Assembly: GCA_945643635.1 (NCBI GenBank)
Contig: CALZFC010000018.1
Location: 4,016,501 to 4,080,500 of the forward strand
DNA length: 64,000 bases
From: Allodiplogaster sudhausi
Taxonomy: Eukaryota > Nematoda > Chromadorea > Rhabditida > Diplogasteridae
Direction of reading: 5' to 3'
In this document: piece after piece, positions 1 to 9,959 of the stretch
How positions within the stretch are numbered: position 1 is the stretch's first letter
Layout of the letters: each line of letters opens with the position of its first letter
Notes under the pieces: generated by a model
Database searches by the model: none
What the model was told of the DNA's origin: nothing
The model's input: only the letters and a program-made list of their open reading frames with translations
Program-made: the position numbers and the translations under genes

Positions 1-1409
1 ACAAACAGCAAGAAAAGATTCAGCAAAAGTGTCAAGGCGTTCAGTCCAGCGAGGTAGAATGCTTCAGTCAATTCTCGAACTGCAAAATATCTTAAAAAAA
101 ACGTGTTGACAATTAACAGCTTGCTTTGGTCAATACAGACAATGATACTATCAGAGAATCGTCAGTATAGAATTCGAATTGTAGACTGCGTTGTCCAGTC
201 TGTACAGTTATAGTCTATTCTGTAGATGTACATATATAAAAAGTGAAAAAGGACCAAATTACAAAAAAATAGATTTTGAACATTCTTATCGTCAAGTGTC
301 TTCGGAAAGCAGAGAGTGTCGTTGAGAGGCGAAATGAAGCAGAAATACTCGAAACAGACAAAGCCATTCGGGAAGCAAAGGAGAAAAGGAAGCACGAAGA
401 GAGCGAGGACGACTCCACGAAAGAAGCGTTTCCGTTGCTGACCACGAGAGAGTAAGAAAGAGAGATGTGAAACATCAAAAAGAATGTGAAGACATGATGT
501 CCACAACTATGTTGGTTTGTCGACCATAGTGCGATCAATTTTAAGGGATAGCACTTTGTTTTGCGGTGAATAGTTGGAAACAAGGTCGAAAAAGTGATAC
601 GGAACTTTCAGCCTTTATCTGTCTAATCAGTCAAAGCATTAATGAGTGCACACTTTCTTGAACAAAGGCGTAGTCGAACTTAAAAGAGGAAATAATTATA
701 TTCGAATTACCGTGTTCACCACCACAGTATAAAGCCAGCTTTTTTCCGACCAGATAAGTTTTCGCCTTTTCAAATGGATTAAACGAGCGGCAGTAACTCG
801 CTTTGAGACCTCTTTGGGCGTAGGCCTACTTATCTGTACGAAGCTTACTACTCGACTGAACGCGATGAGGAAGAGGCCCTGACGTTGCATTCCCTGGAAA
901 TCGGAAAAAATTTATTTTTAACAAAAGTATATTTAATTATGCAACTTTTAAAAAGTCTTACCTGTGCGTAATGACCGAGACCATTTAATACGCCTGATGT
1001 ATGGCTGTCATTTAGTAACTGATAGAATCTTGTCGAGAAAGCAAAATCAGTGAGGTGGATGGATAAAAAGGTCATCAGCCAGGCGAACATGTCCTGTAGG
1101 TGAAAACTGCCTTGGCTCTGCCCACCAGTCCTCTCAAACTCTCTAGATCTAAACCCACCACAAAGCCGGAATATACGAGGAGATGAATTGTATCGATAAC
1201 TGCGAAAGCTTCGTCGTTGAGAATGCGAAGATAGACAATCGTTGCGATCGCAAAGGTCGCTAACGAAATGGCCACGGTTAGAGAGATTGAAATAGGCAAG
1301 CAGTAGAGAAACAAGGATTTCTAAAGGGTGAGTTTTATGATGTTGTTTTTTAAACTGCAGATTTTATATATTACCAGAAACTCGGCAGTTGAGTGCATTC
1401 CTTTTCCAT
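1..1409 (-). pseudogene. Receptor copy A: Srg-superfamily-like 7TM chemoreceptor, 3' part outside window
   Basis: Exons on the minus strand: E0 1375-1409 (start codon at 1409-1407), E1 1159-1320, E2 962-1093, E3 810-893, E4 about 282-437 and the beginning of E5 at 1-92. All sit between AG acceptors and GT donors. E1 carries TM1 and the start of TM2, E2 finishes TM2, E3 carries TM3 ([13 protein letters not shown]) and E4 carries TM4 plus an extracellular loop with an NDT glycosylation site. E5 has TM5 ([17 protein letters not shown]), but compared with the other copies it lacks one base just after its acceptor, so the frame breaks there. Exons E6-E8 would lie left of the window. The role, chemosensory GPCR, is inferred from topology and from the expanded family. 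If the apparent deletion in E5 is real, the copy is a pseudogene. Confidence 0.6.
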
Positions 1410-1544
1410 TTGGATGAAGGCAGTTGCAGATTCACGGCGAGTTCAAGGAGCTTGAAAGATTCAAAGTAAGTTAGAACGAAGTGTGAGACAGCATTGGCCA
1501 AAATTTTTACTTGTCATAATAACTCGGATTCCCAACTCAAGCGA

Positions 1545-1870
1545 ATTTAAAGGAACTTCTTGGTGCAGTTCAAGATGTCTAGTAATACGTTGACGTTGTC
1601 ATGGCAAAATAAAAAAAAATTAAGTTCATGAGCATCAGACCGTCTATTTTGCGCAATTTCGTGTGAATATCGGTAGACAAACGTGCACGGTGATACAATG
1701 GCAGAAAAGATAATATTTACCGAATGTTCCCAACCATCAGATACAGCCACTATTATGAAAGGACAATCTGAGAACAATAGAAAGTGTCAAACTTCATTCT
1801 CACGAGTTTTTTTTTCACGACGCCTTTTCTGCCAACTTGCGAAATAGCAAGTAAGAATGAGGTGCTTTAC
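1545..1870 (-). promoter_or_regulatory. Conserved 5' flank of receptor A with hairpin block
   Basis: This upstream segment is shared with other receptor copies. The block around GATACAATGGCA at 1690-1710 recurs at about 9255 and 15935. A hairpin-like stretch at 1795-1865 (CTCACGAG, a T run, then GCGAAATAGCAAGTAAGAATGAGG) recurs at 11350-11430 and 16060-16125. Conservation between paralogues suggests either promoter sequence or a shared MITE remnant. No TATA box or trans-splice acceptor could be assigned. Confidence 0.35.
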
Positions 1871-1924
1871 GAGCATAGAATTGAGCGATATTCAAAATAA
1901 AGTAGAACTGAGTGATTTCCGATT

Positions 1925-2230
1925 TTAGACATGCATGTTGTGATTAAAGTGACCCAGATTTAGTCCATCCTTCCCCGTTGAAGGATTCGCTCGTCTTCCT
2001 CGCACACTGCCACATGAATCTTGCCAGAACGAGACCGGGAGCTGTTCATCCGGGCAAAGGAAGCAAGAGACATTTGGTGCATAATCATCGCCCTTTTCCC
2101 TACTTGTCTTGCTATAATGTTTCCATCTCCTTAATTGCTCGGTCTTAGATTCTTCATCGGTTATATGTATCTGTAAGTGTGGTCCTATAAAATTATATTG
2201 GTGAAATGAATTATTCATCATTAACATATT
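1925..2230. repeat. RTE-type LINE 3' relic, degenerate
   Basis: The stretch 1960-2110 is homologous to 11515-11690, which leads into the recognisable RTE 3' end there. Both share the block with CTTGCCAG, GACCGGGAG and CATCCGGGC and the following tail toward TTGCTCGGTCTTA. Here no coding frame survives. It is called by similarity to the better copy. Confidence 0.3.
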
Positions 2231-2329
2231 TATTATGTTTTTATATGTGATTCAAATGCATACAGTAACACATGCTCTCTTGTCCTGGAGTCAGGCAAAA
2301 AGGCGCGTATTCAAAAGTGAGTTTATTAG

Positions 2330-5300
2330 TTAACGAGACGAGGATTCGGGCGCTTCGGATGATATGAGATCGAGACCCTTCTGCGGCATGTGAAAGCGAA
2401 AGAATGTCTTCCGGATCGAGTGAGACAAGAGAATGAGAAACCTAGAAAATGAGTGATAATCTTCGTTTACTATTTTTTTTTGTTCTCATTCTTACTAAAT
2501 AAACTTTGATATACATATGTAATTCGTTTTCGAGAACGTTGGAATGGACGCTTAGGCAGTGCTAATATTGTTTACACCTCCAGGGCATCTTCACCTGGCT
2601 AATGGAAAAAGGAATAGTAATAGATTGTTTGTGGAACTATCGGCGAGTTGCGGGGAGTAGGAAGTGAAAACGTAAACTTTACATCTACTGACCAGAATGG
2701 CGAAACGCATACTACCGTATAGGATATCGGCGATCCGATAAAGATGTTGAGCACGCCTACCACCCCTAAGATTTCGTCCGGCCTGCAGTACTTGGCGCAC
2801 ACCTAAAAAAATGTAACAAACATATGTTCATAGTTGAAACTTGTAATCCTTCTAAATGCCGAATTTGTCGAAAACCTAACAAAATGACAGAGATATCCAT
2901 TGATTGTGTAATTTTATAATAGAGTACATATATAAGAAACAATTTTGAATACTGTACAATTTTGTTCTCTCAATATTAACCTGCGTTGCGAAATAGAAAA
3001 GTTGTGTGGAGAAGCTAGCGGCGGACATGAGAATAAGACCTTGCTCGAAGTTCGTCTTTGACTGCCCTCTCAAGGCCTAATAATAAGAGAATTTTTTCAT
3101 TCTGTATGAAAACAATATATAAATTTCGAAATGCTGATTTGATACACTGAAAATAAACTCAGAGTATAAATCTGTAGACCACTCACTGGCTGAGTTCGAA
3201 AGATAAAAATGCATAATAGGCTGCAAATACACCCTGAAAAGTATAAGTAAACTTTTCAAACAGTTATTGTAGTCTGTTTCGAACGCCTACACTTTGAAAA
3301 TAACAATTCTTTATAATAACATAAAATATGATGATAAAATTTACTTATTTCATCAAATTTATTAAACTAAAAAACTTGCTGTTTGATAGAGTGAAAGAAT
3401 AATTCGATTTAAGAAAGTCAGGAATGGTGGTGATAATATCTCGAAATTTCTAAACATTGTAATAGTGCTGTAGGCCATGCAACCTCATGAATCGTTCGCT
3501 TTTCTCTGGAAGCGACAATCAGTAGGAAGAGATTCAACAACAGTGTCAAGACGTTCAGGCCAGCGAGGTAGAAAGCTTCCTCCATTTCTTGAAACTGCAA
3601 AATACTTTTAAGCTGGTAATAACAATTAGGCTGGTGACCTTCTTTTGGTTCTCTGTTTTTACAATTAGGCTTGCGAAAACGATTTCGAACGTTCTTATCG
3701 TCAAGTGTGTTCGGAAGGCAGATCGTATCGTTGAGAGGCGAAATGAGGCAGAAATACTCGAAGCCAACGAAGCCATTCGGGAAGCAGATAAGAGGAAGCA
3801 CGAAGAGAACGAGGACGCAGCCACGAAAGAAGCGTCTCCGTTGCTGAGAGTCAGACGGAGAGATTGTGAAACAGCAAGAATAACAAGCAAAAAAAAAAAA
3901 TTTTCTAGCAAAAGTTCGAACGTCCTCGCTTTAGATATGTACAACGAGGTCTATTCTGGAATCATCTGAAATTTTCCAGGCCCGACTAGTAGTCGGCCCA
4001 ATCCGGAAAGTTCTTGGAATTCCAGGGCCCGGGCAGAGGTAGATTCCTTCAAGAACCTTCTGGAGCATTCCCAGGGCCGGGAGCAGACGTTAGTCCCTAC
4101 CGGAATCTTCTTGAATACCCTATGTCCCGGGGCAAAACTCGACTCCTTGCGGAATCTTCTAGAATTCTACCCATACTTTTGAATGACCGAATGTGGCCAT
4201 AGTCGTACTTAAAGGAGCATGAACACCCAAAACTCCTACGCGGAAAACCCTGTAGAATCTTCCGAGATACTGTAATCCACTTTGCTTTTATTATACTATT
4301 TGTACTGAAAAGCAGTACATACGGACTCGTTAAATAATTTTTTTTCGAACATTTTCGAAACTTTCAGTGTTTCGTTTCGCTCTTTTTTGTTTGTTCTAAA
4401 TGCTAATTTGTTTTGATTGTCGATATATTTCAAACCGAAAACGTTGAAATAATCGCTTGTTTTGCCCGAGCCCTAAACTGGGATATTGCGGATATACCTT
4501 TTTTAAAAAGCTTCCTCCATTGATGTTTTTTGGCCGCTTGGCACGTGTTTAGAAGAGTGAAACAACGCATTCTTGAAAAGTTCTCCACCCACGCGCTACG
4601 AAAACTGTTTCTTCTGATTTTTTAATAAGAAATGTCAATATTTTTCACTGTTTGTTAGAATTTTTAATTCTGTTGATTAATTAAAGCTATCTTATTCAGT
4701 AGTTATAACTGCTGTATAACTGCTGCTGTTCAGCGAGCAGTGACAACGGAGCAGCCATTCGTGGGGTGTCCAACGTGATCAAGGAGCGCCTTTTGTACGA
4801 CGGCGCGACAACCTGTGTCTCCGCCGGTGGCAGATTATAACAATCACGCGATAACAAGGTGAACCTTATGTTTGACATTTTAATTTGGTTGTTATGCTTG
4901 CTCTTTCCGCTGAACTTAAGCTGCAGTGTAGCTGTTTTTGGATTTATTGGGGGAGAGGCCACTTCTAATGGTTATTTTTCTGCAAAAGTAACGAAAATCT
5001 TGTCAAGGAAGTATTCCCGCTTTGTTCGGAGTTGAACCACGGTATATATATATATATACCGTGGTTCAACTTCATGTATTTCATTTTTCCTGCTATGTAT
5101 TTCATTACTCGTTCAATCGATTGGATCTGGTATCGTCATTTGTTCTCTAATGCATTTCTGAGACAACTTTTCCGTTCATTGATCAAGCTATTGTTTTGTT
5201 GGCATTCTCGGCTATCTCCTATCGATAGAATGGCCATTGCCTGTCACTCCCATCTACCCAGCCTGCGACTATTTTCCGCATAGCACTCTCCGCTCTCCAT

Positions 5301-8300
5301 GTTCTCTCTCTCCAATGTGTGCAACCGAGTTGTCTCTTCATTGAATGCGTCCTCTCGCTGACTTTCCAGCGCATCGATCGACTCAGCGATGCGAGAGTGT
5401 CAGACAGCGGGGGTGCGCACTTTTGCGCATCTCTGGTCTCTCCGTCTCGTGCAATCTCTCGCATGTGCCTGCTATTGTCCCGGCTGCCCCCTCTGCATCT
5501 TTTCATTTCGTATTCTCCTTGCTCCTCTTCGCTAGCTTTTAGTTTTATGCACTGTATCTTCTTTACTTTTGTTATGCTTTGGTTTTAGAGCTATGTTCTT
5601 TTCCTATTTTTTTTATATTCTTCAGTCGCTATTGCTAATTTAAAGTAAATGTGTGTGATTTTCGTCGTTTATTTCTTTCTTTTTTTGCAGGAATGGGCCT
5701 GGACAACAAGCCGCTCATCATCCATGGCAAGGACCAGCTCCTTGGCCGTCTCGCGTCCATTGTCGCGAAGCAGCTGCTGCTCGGGCAGCTTATCGTTGTT
5801 GTACGCGCTGAGGAGATCTGCATCTCGGGCAACTTCCATCGCTCCAAGCTGACGTTTATCTCCTTCCTGCGACATGATGAGACAACTTTGTGAGTATTAT
5901 TTGCCATTAATGAAAAATAGAAAGTTATTTATGTTTCTCAAGTTGAAATGTTTACGCCTCTTCCATATAGATGGGCATCTTCACTGTTTCGTAATTCCTC
6001 ATGTACCTACTTCTCTGGGGTTTCATTTATTCGTCCTCGTCTGCACACGCTTTAATTGCGGGGAGTACATAAGCCTTTCTAATTCTGTTGAAAGCTGTAC
6101 TAGACATCGGCCTGATGCCCATGTACTTTGTCATATTCTCGGCTGCCTGAAAGAGTTTATGAAAATTATTACCTTATATCAAAACCTATAGTTTCTTTTG
6201 CACACCTTCTGCCCAACTGCACAAACTGTTGCTGAGGCAACGTAGTCAAGGTTTACTGCTCGAAGTTGTTAATTATTTGAGCCAGATGCTGTTTGCTCCC
6301 TCGGGCTACTCTCCCAGGCCCCTAGTCTCCCATGCAGATTGCATGTTCTATGGACAGAAACCGCCATGCCAGTGTACTTGACTTCTAGGCTGCAATTGTC
6401 TCTGTTGCACCTGGAGCACCTTCTCAGCAGGGACCATAGGGCTGATTTCTCAACAATTATATACTTGGAATCGTCTTGGTCATTGACCGTAGGGCCTGGG
6501 AATGTAAAGTCAGGATCATCCAGCACCTGTTAACACAAACTACTTTTACTCTCTTTATATTTTAACTAAAATTTAATAATAAATTGTACTTACAGGTGAT
6601 CGATCTCTAAAGGCCGACGTATCGAGTGTGTGTACGCGAGTGGGCCTGGTGTCATCTGCGGCGCGAAGGCTGTTGGTGCTGGGCTGGGAGGCGGCGTGTC
6701 TTCTTTTCGCTGTATGTGAGAGACAATTTTTCTTCATTAACTAATACGTAAAATGCGATATGTAAGGTAATAACTATCATATTAGTTTGCTATTTTCTTC
6801 TTTCCCTATTGAGTTTACTTTCTTTTTAATGGAATCTATCTTAGTTAACGATGAACATAGGTACAGTATACTAGGTTATGAACTTGAAAGCTTACCATAT
6901 TGATGGGAAGGGCGTCTCTTTTGAAAATCCGGGAACTCGGCTCATATTGTTGCTCATCAAAGTGCTTTTCGCAGAGTCTGGGTCGGTTGGAAGTGGAAAG
7001 AAGCTTTCGATGCTGCTCCTCAGCTTCTGGAGATGCTGTGACGCAGCGGATCCATAACTCGCGTGCCTCGGCTCTTTCAGTAAAGGACCGGCTTTCGTCT
7101 TGGGTCGTTTTTTTCCCACATACGATGCATGTGCAAAACCGGGGGTTCATTTTGTCCCTTAATTTTTATCGTTAGCCAGCATAGTGTAATGATTTTGAAA
7201 TAATTGCTGGCATTCAGTAGCCTTCATTGTATGCATTGATATTGTTCATTATTACACGATTAACACTTGTATAAAAACTTTTATCACAATATTTATTCTT
7301 CATCAGATGGAATCAACTCTCCCTCAACAAAGCCCTTGTATGTAGCACTCGGCCACTTGTTGCGCACCGCTTTTACCACACAAGCCGGTAGTCTCACACG
7401 TTTACGGCGCCCCATATAGCCGACATATCTCGCCACGAAGAGTCTGTATGCTCCGTAGCGGAGACTTCTGAACAGTGCAGAATAGAATTGGTACATATAT
7501 GATCTCTACGTTGTCGCGAAGTACAAGTCTTACCTAGCAGGATCTTCTTCACGCTTCGCTGTAAAGAATTCAGCCATATCGGCGGAGGCCGATGCAGCCT
7601 GAACATATTTTATGACATTGCAACAAATGTGTAGTTCGAACAAACCACTTCGTTAAGAATCTGTCCAGCAAATTCTGGGCAATCACAGATGCAAGAGAAG
7701 GAGTTGGCCTCGGGAATCTTCGCGGAGAGGTCTTCTAGCAGCTGCTGGCCAAGATTCTTGAGCGGAAATGACCATAGCGACTTGCAGCAGTAGTCATGAT
7801 CGTCGAGATCAGCGCGAGGAGGGCAGCGTTGGCAGCTGCAAGTGCCTGCAGCCTCTGTATCAACTGAAGACTGGAAGATGTTTGCACTCTTCCTTTTCTC
7901 CCATTCGTTGCGTCTTTCAAGCGCTGCCTGTGTCTGTTCTCTCGTAGGTTGACACTCCCACACGCCGAAAATGAACTGTTTATGACTCCCATAATACATT
8001 GACAAATAAACAAAATATGCAGGAAAAAAACATTTCTCATTATGTGTTCATTGTGAAAATTTAAAAAAAAAATAATTTTTTTCCCGCAAGTGAGCCGGTG
8101 GTGATATTATATCCTGGAAATAGCTTTCTGTCAAACAAACTACAGAAATATAGTCATCGCACCAAAATTCCCTTCTACAGGGATTTGAAATGACATTTTT
8201 TTAATGCAAATTTCTCGTTTACCTTGGACTTTTAAAACTTTTTACTTTGCCGAGGTATTCATATTAATGACGTAGACTTAACAGTGTAATCGATTAGGTC

Positions 8301-9038
8301 ATGAAAAAAATGGGTTTCATGCTCCTTTAAACGAGGAAATAGTTAACCGCCTTTATCCTGGTACACAGCGCGATTGGCTGGCACGTCACCAGTTTTAGAC
8401 GTAAAAAATGTCGAAAATTGTTAAGACAAATGTTAAGACCTCTTTGGTGGGATCAGGCCTTCCGAGACGTGCGACGCTAAGCGCTCGACTAAACGCGATG
8501 AGGAAGAGGCCCTGCAGTTGCATTCCCTGAAAACTGGAAGGTATCAAGTCAGAAATTTCGAGAATTTTTTTTAAACAATATAAGCGATTGGGAAAAATGT
8601 TTACCTGCGCATAATGGCCGAGACCATTTAAAACGCCAGATGTGCTACTGTAATTCAGGAACTGATAGAATCTTGTAAAGACGGCAAAATCGGTAAGTTG
8701 GATGGACACCAAGTTGATTTGCCACGCGGCTATGTCCTGAAAGTGAAAACCATATTGGCTCCGCCCACCCGTCCGTTAAAACGTTCTAGATCTAAACCAA
8801 CCACAAAGCCACAATATACGATGAGGTGAATGGTTTCGAAAACCGTGAAGGCTTGGTCCTTGAGAATACGACGATAGACAACTGTTGCGATTGCAAAGGT
8901 CGGTAACGAAATGGCCACCGTTAGAGAGACAGAAATTGGCGCGCAGTACAGAAACATTGATCTCTAAAGAGTTCAGTTTATGATGTTGCCTTTTGTTGTA
9001 GATTTCAATATTACCATAAACTCCTTCGTTAAATCCAT
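2330..9038 (-). CDS. Receptor gene B: Srg-superfamily-like 7TM chemoreceptor with a 4.6 kb intron 3
   Basis: Nine exons on the minus strand: E0 9015-9038 (MDLTKEFM), E1 8802-8963, E2 about 8609-8740, E3 about 8444-8530, E4 about 3710-3862, E5 about 3485-3595, E6 about 2982-3077, E7 about 2697-2797 and E8 about 2330-2440, stop at 2330-2332. Exon lengths match the intact paralogues and give about 325 residues. Seven hydrophobic segments follow the family pattern: TM3 [18 protein letters not shown]5 [20 protein letters not shown]7 ending at PFW, then the cytoplasmic tail SIRKTFFR. Intron 3 is interrupted by a heat-shock-element minisatellite and by a TTAA-flanked transposon (4213-8326) and must still be removed for a product. 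No frame break was seen in the exons. A nematode chemoreceptor role is inferred from topology and clustering. Confidence 0.65.
3970..4200. repeat. HSE-rich minisatellite, short copy (intron 3 of B)
   Basis: This is a degenerate GC-rich tandem repeat homologous to 14225-14540. Each unit contains CCCGGG-type blocks and runs of alternating GAA/TTC pentamers, for example TTCAAGAACCTTCTGGAG near 4048 and GGAATCTTCTAGAATTC near 4149. The pattern nGAAnnTTCn matches the binding site of heat shock factor. The transposon at 4213 follows directly. Confidence 0.6.
4725..4850 (+). other. Exon-like fragment of unknown protein
   Basis: After the acceptor-like CTGTTCAG at about 4720-4727, one plus frame reads [19 protein letters not shown], continues for about a dozen more residues and stops at TAA near 4840. 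The local base composition is clearly higher in GC than the surroundings. It looks like the last exon of a conserved protein carried as cargo, but I do not recognise the family. A minus frame over the same bases is less protein-like. Confidence 0.3.
5031..5070. repeat. Perfect 40-bp palindrome
   Basis: The arm GTTGAACCACGGTATATATA is followed immediately by its exact reverse complement, with no spacer. It lies inside the TTAA element, upstream of the RPL-16-like exon, and could extrude as a cruciform. Confidence 0.85.
5075..5690 (+). other. Pyrimidine-rich stretch upstream of the RPL-16-like exon
   Basis: The segment is rich in CTCTC and TTTCT and ends in the strong acceptor TTTTTTTGCAG at 5680-5690. 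It may be promoter and first-intron sequence captured together with the ribosomal-protein exon. No independent gene is supported here, and the open frames on both strands are compositional. Confidence 0.3.
5691..5893 (+). pseudogene. rpl-16-like: Truncated RPL-16/L13A (uL13) first coding exon
   Basis: Behind the acceptor at 5690 an ATG at 5693 opens a 66-codon frame: [20 protein letters not shown], then the VAKQLLLG helix, a VVVVRAEE strand and ISGNFHRSK. This matches the N-terminal third of eukaryotic ribosomal protein uL13 in its nematode form, which begins MGL. Identity stops after SFLR, where the conserved KR..NP motif is replaced, and the frame ends at TGA 5891-5893 beside a possible donor GTGAGT. 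No further L13A exons follow. It is most likely a captured fragment, not a working ribosomal protein gene. Confidence 0.75.
6267..7150 (-). CDS. THAP-domain zinc-finger protein, three exons, probably transposon cargo
   Basis: Exon 1 at 6896-7150 encodes an N-terminal THAP domain: C-x2-C (CIVCGKK), the conserved W (LWIRCV), the C-x2-H pair (LCEKHF) and the terminal LP motif. It ends at the donor ATG|GTAAGC. Exon 2 at 6594-6709 is an open proline-rich linker between CATACAG and GTAAGT. Exon 3 at 6267-6526 encodes a second cysteine module, CSRCNRDNC followed by a C-x3-H pair and a tryptophan, as seen in THAP proteins of transposon origin. Exon 2 is 116 nt, so with these splice sites exon 3 falls one base out of phase. 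Either another exon or site is used, or the gene is broken. Role: site-specific DNA binding, possibly from an ancient transposase. Confidence 0.6.
7293..8005 (-). pseudogene. P2X7-like C-terminal zinc-domain protein
   Basis: The upstream exon at about 7545-8005 has [10 protein letters not shown], then YCCKS, then [11 protein letters not shown], the cysteine pattern of the P2X7 intracellular ballast domain found as a free domain in many invertebrate proteins. The downstream exon at 7293-7480 follows a 66-bp intron (GTAAGA to TTCAG) and gives [19 protein letters not shown], then [15 protein letters not shown], the end of the same domain. Between LNEVV and the segment [16 protein letters not shown] the frame must shift by one base near 7610. 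That is either a frameshift or a missed mini-intron. The gene sits upstream of the THAP gene on the same strand, inside the TTAA element. Confidence 0.5.
8040..8326. other. Right non-coding end of the TTAA element
   Basis: AT-rich sequence without a credible frame, ending with the inverted repeat at 8311-8326. Confidence 0.5.
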
Positions 9039-9054
9039 TCATTTTCATTTTGGT

Positions 9055-9480
9055 TGAAGGAAGTAGTAGATTTGCTGCGAGTTCAAGGGGCTGAAAAGAT
9101 GTAAACTAATGCAGGAACGAAGTCACAACCATTTATTGCCAAGGTTATTGCATCAATTAAATACAAAATTTAGTTCAAAAACCAAATTCCCACAAAAATC
9201 TGCTTTGCACATTTTTGTAGGAATGTGCGTAGGCAAACGCGTACGTTCGTTGATACAATGGCAAGTGAGAAAATAAGTTATGAATGATACCAACCAGGAA
9301 ATACCTCCTCTATTATGGAGGAGCAATCGTCGAACCAAAGAAGGTACGATATTTCACATTTTGAGAGTCAATTCGCACTCTCATTTTTTAAGTAATCTGT
9401 AACAAAGTGCAAGATTGACGAAGATTTATGGCTGTCTATTAGCTGGACGCAGCAATATGAAATATCCACCTTCTTTTCTT
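9055..9480 (-). promoter_or_regulatory. 5' flank of receptor B
   Basis: Homologous to the segment upstream of receptor C, including the block near GTGCGTAGGCAAACG at 9228 (15912 in C) and the CTCTATTATGGA block at 9308 (15990 in C). It probably contains the promoter of B. No exact start could be fixed. Confidence 0.4.
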
Positions 9481-9539
9481 CTAGGAGTGCAAATTGCCAG
9501 ATTTCCCAATGGCTGAAAGTTTCGAACCATTTTTACGAT

Positions 9540-9890
9540 CTTATTTCAAAAAAGTGGCCTTATTTCCTGGTTGGGAACATTCGGAGCATATTGTCTTACC
9601 TGTCATTACATTTCTTTGTTCACAACAATCAAATGGCTTAGACGGCATGGCCGGCTCGATCGCACTAAGAATCCAGTAAAGCCAGTTGAGTGCTGTTCAC
9701 AAGTGAGATAGATTAAACTTCATCAAATGTTGTCGTCTAACAACATATCACTTTGTATCAACGTGCACGTTTATCTATCGATATTCTCACGAACTTATGC
9801 GAAGCCCGTCGTTTAACCTATTGGAGGGTTGCTCAGGTTCGAGACTTATCTACTCGGAACTTGTTTACGCCCAAAAGTGGTGATGTAGCA
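9540..9890 (+). pseudogene. Receptor relic N: 5' flank fused to the end of E3
   Basis: In plus orientation a receptor 5' flank (GGTTGGGAACATTCG..., TATCAACGTGCACGTTT, CGATATTCTCACGAA) runs directly into sequence matching the 3' side of E3 and the start of intron 3 (CGTCGTTTAACC, GAACTTGTTTACGCC). Compare G at 43085-43160. E0-E3 are missing. It has the same layout as the relic at 58200-58620. Confidence 0.45.
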
Positions 9891-9959
9891 GCCACATGTC
9901 ACGTTATCGCATACGTTCTCCAATGTGAGTCAGCGAAAATTCAACCGTGAAAGGGGGCT

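Larger units (their letters stand above)
4213..8326. mobile_element. 4.1 kb TTAA-flanked DNA transposon with terminal inverted repeats
   Basis: The left end reads TTAA|AGGAGCATGAACACCC and the right end, reverse complemented, reads TTAA|AGGAGCATGAAACCC. TTAA is duplicated at 4209-4212 and 8327-8330. The paralogous site in gene C (14553-14556) has a single TTAA with the same outer flanks (GCCATAGTCGTAC before, ACGAGGAAATAGTTAAC after), so the insertion boundaries are seen directly. TTAA duplication is the hallmark of piggyBac-like elements, but no piggyBac transposase was recognised. Inside are a plus-strand RPL-16-like exon, minus-strand THAP and P2X7-like genes, and another exon-like fragment at 4720-4850. 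Confidence 0.8.

Noticed and set aside
4213..8326. Treating the RPL-16-like exon as the genuine ribosomal gene
   Set aside because: The frame loses the conserved sequence after 60 residues, no other exons follow, and it lies inside a transposon.
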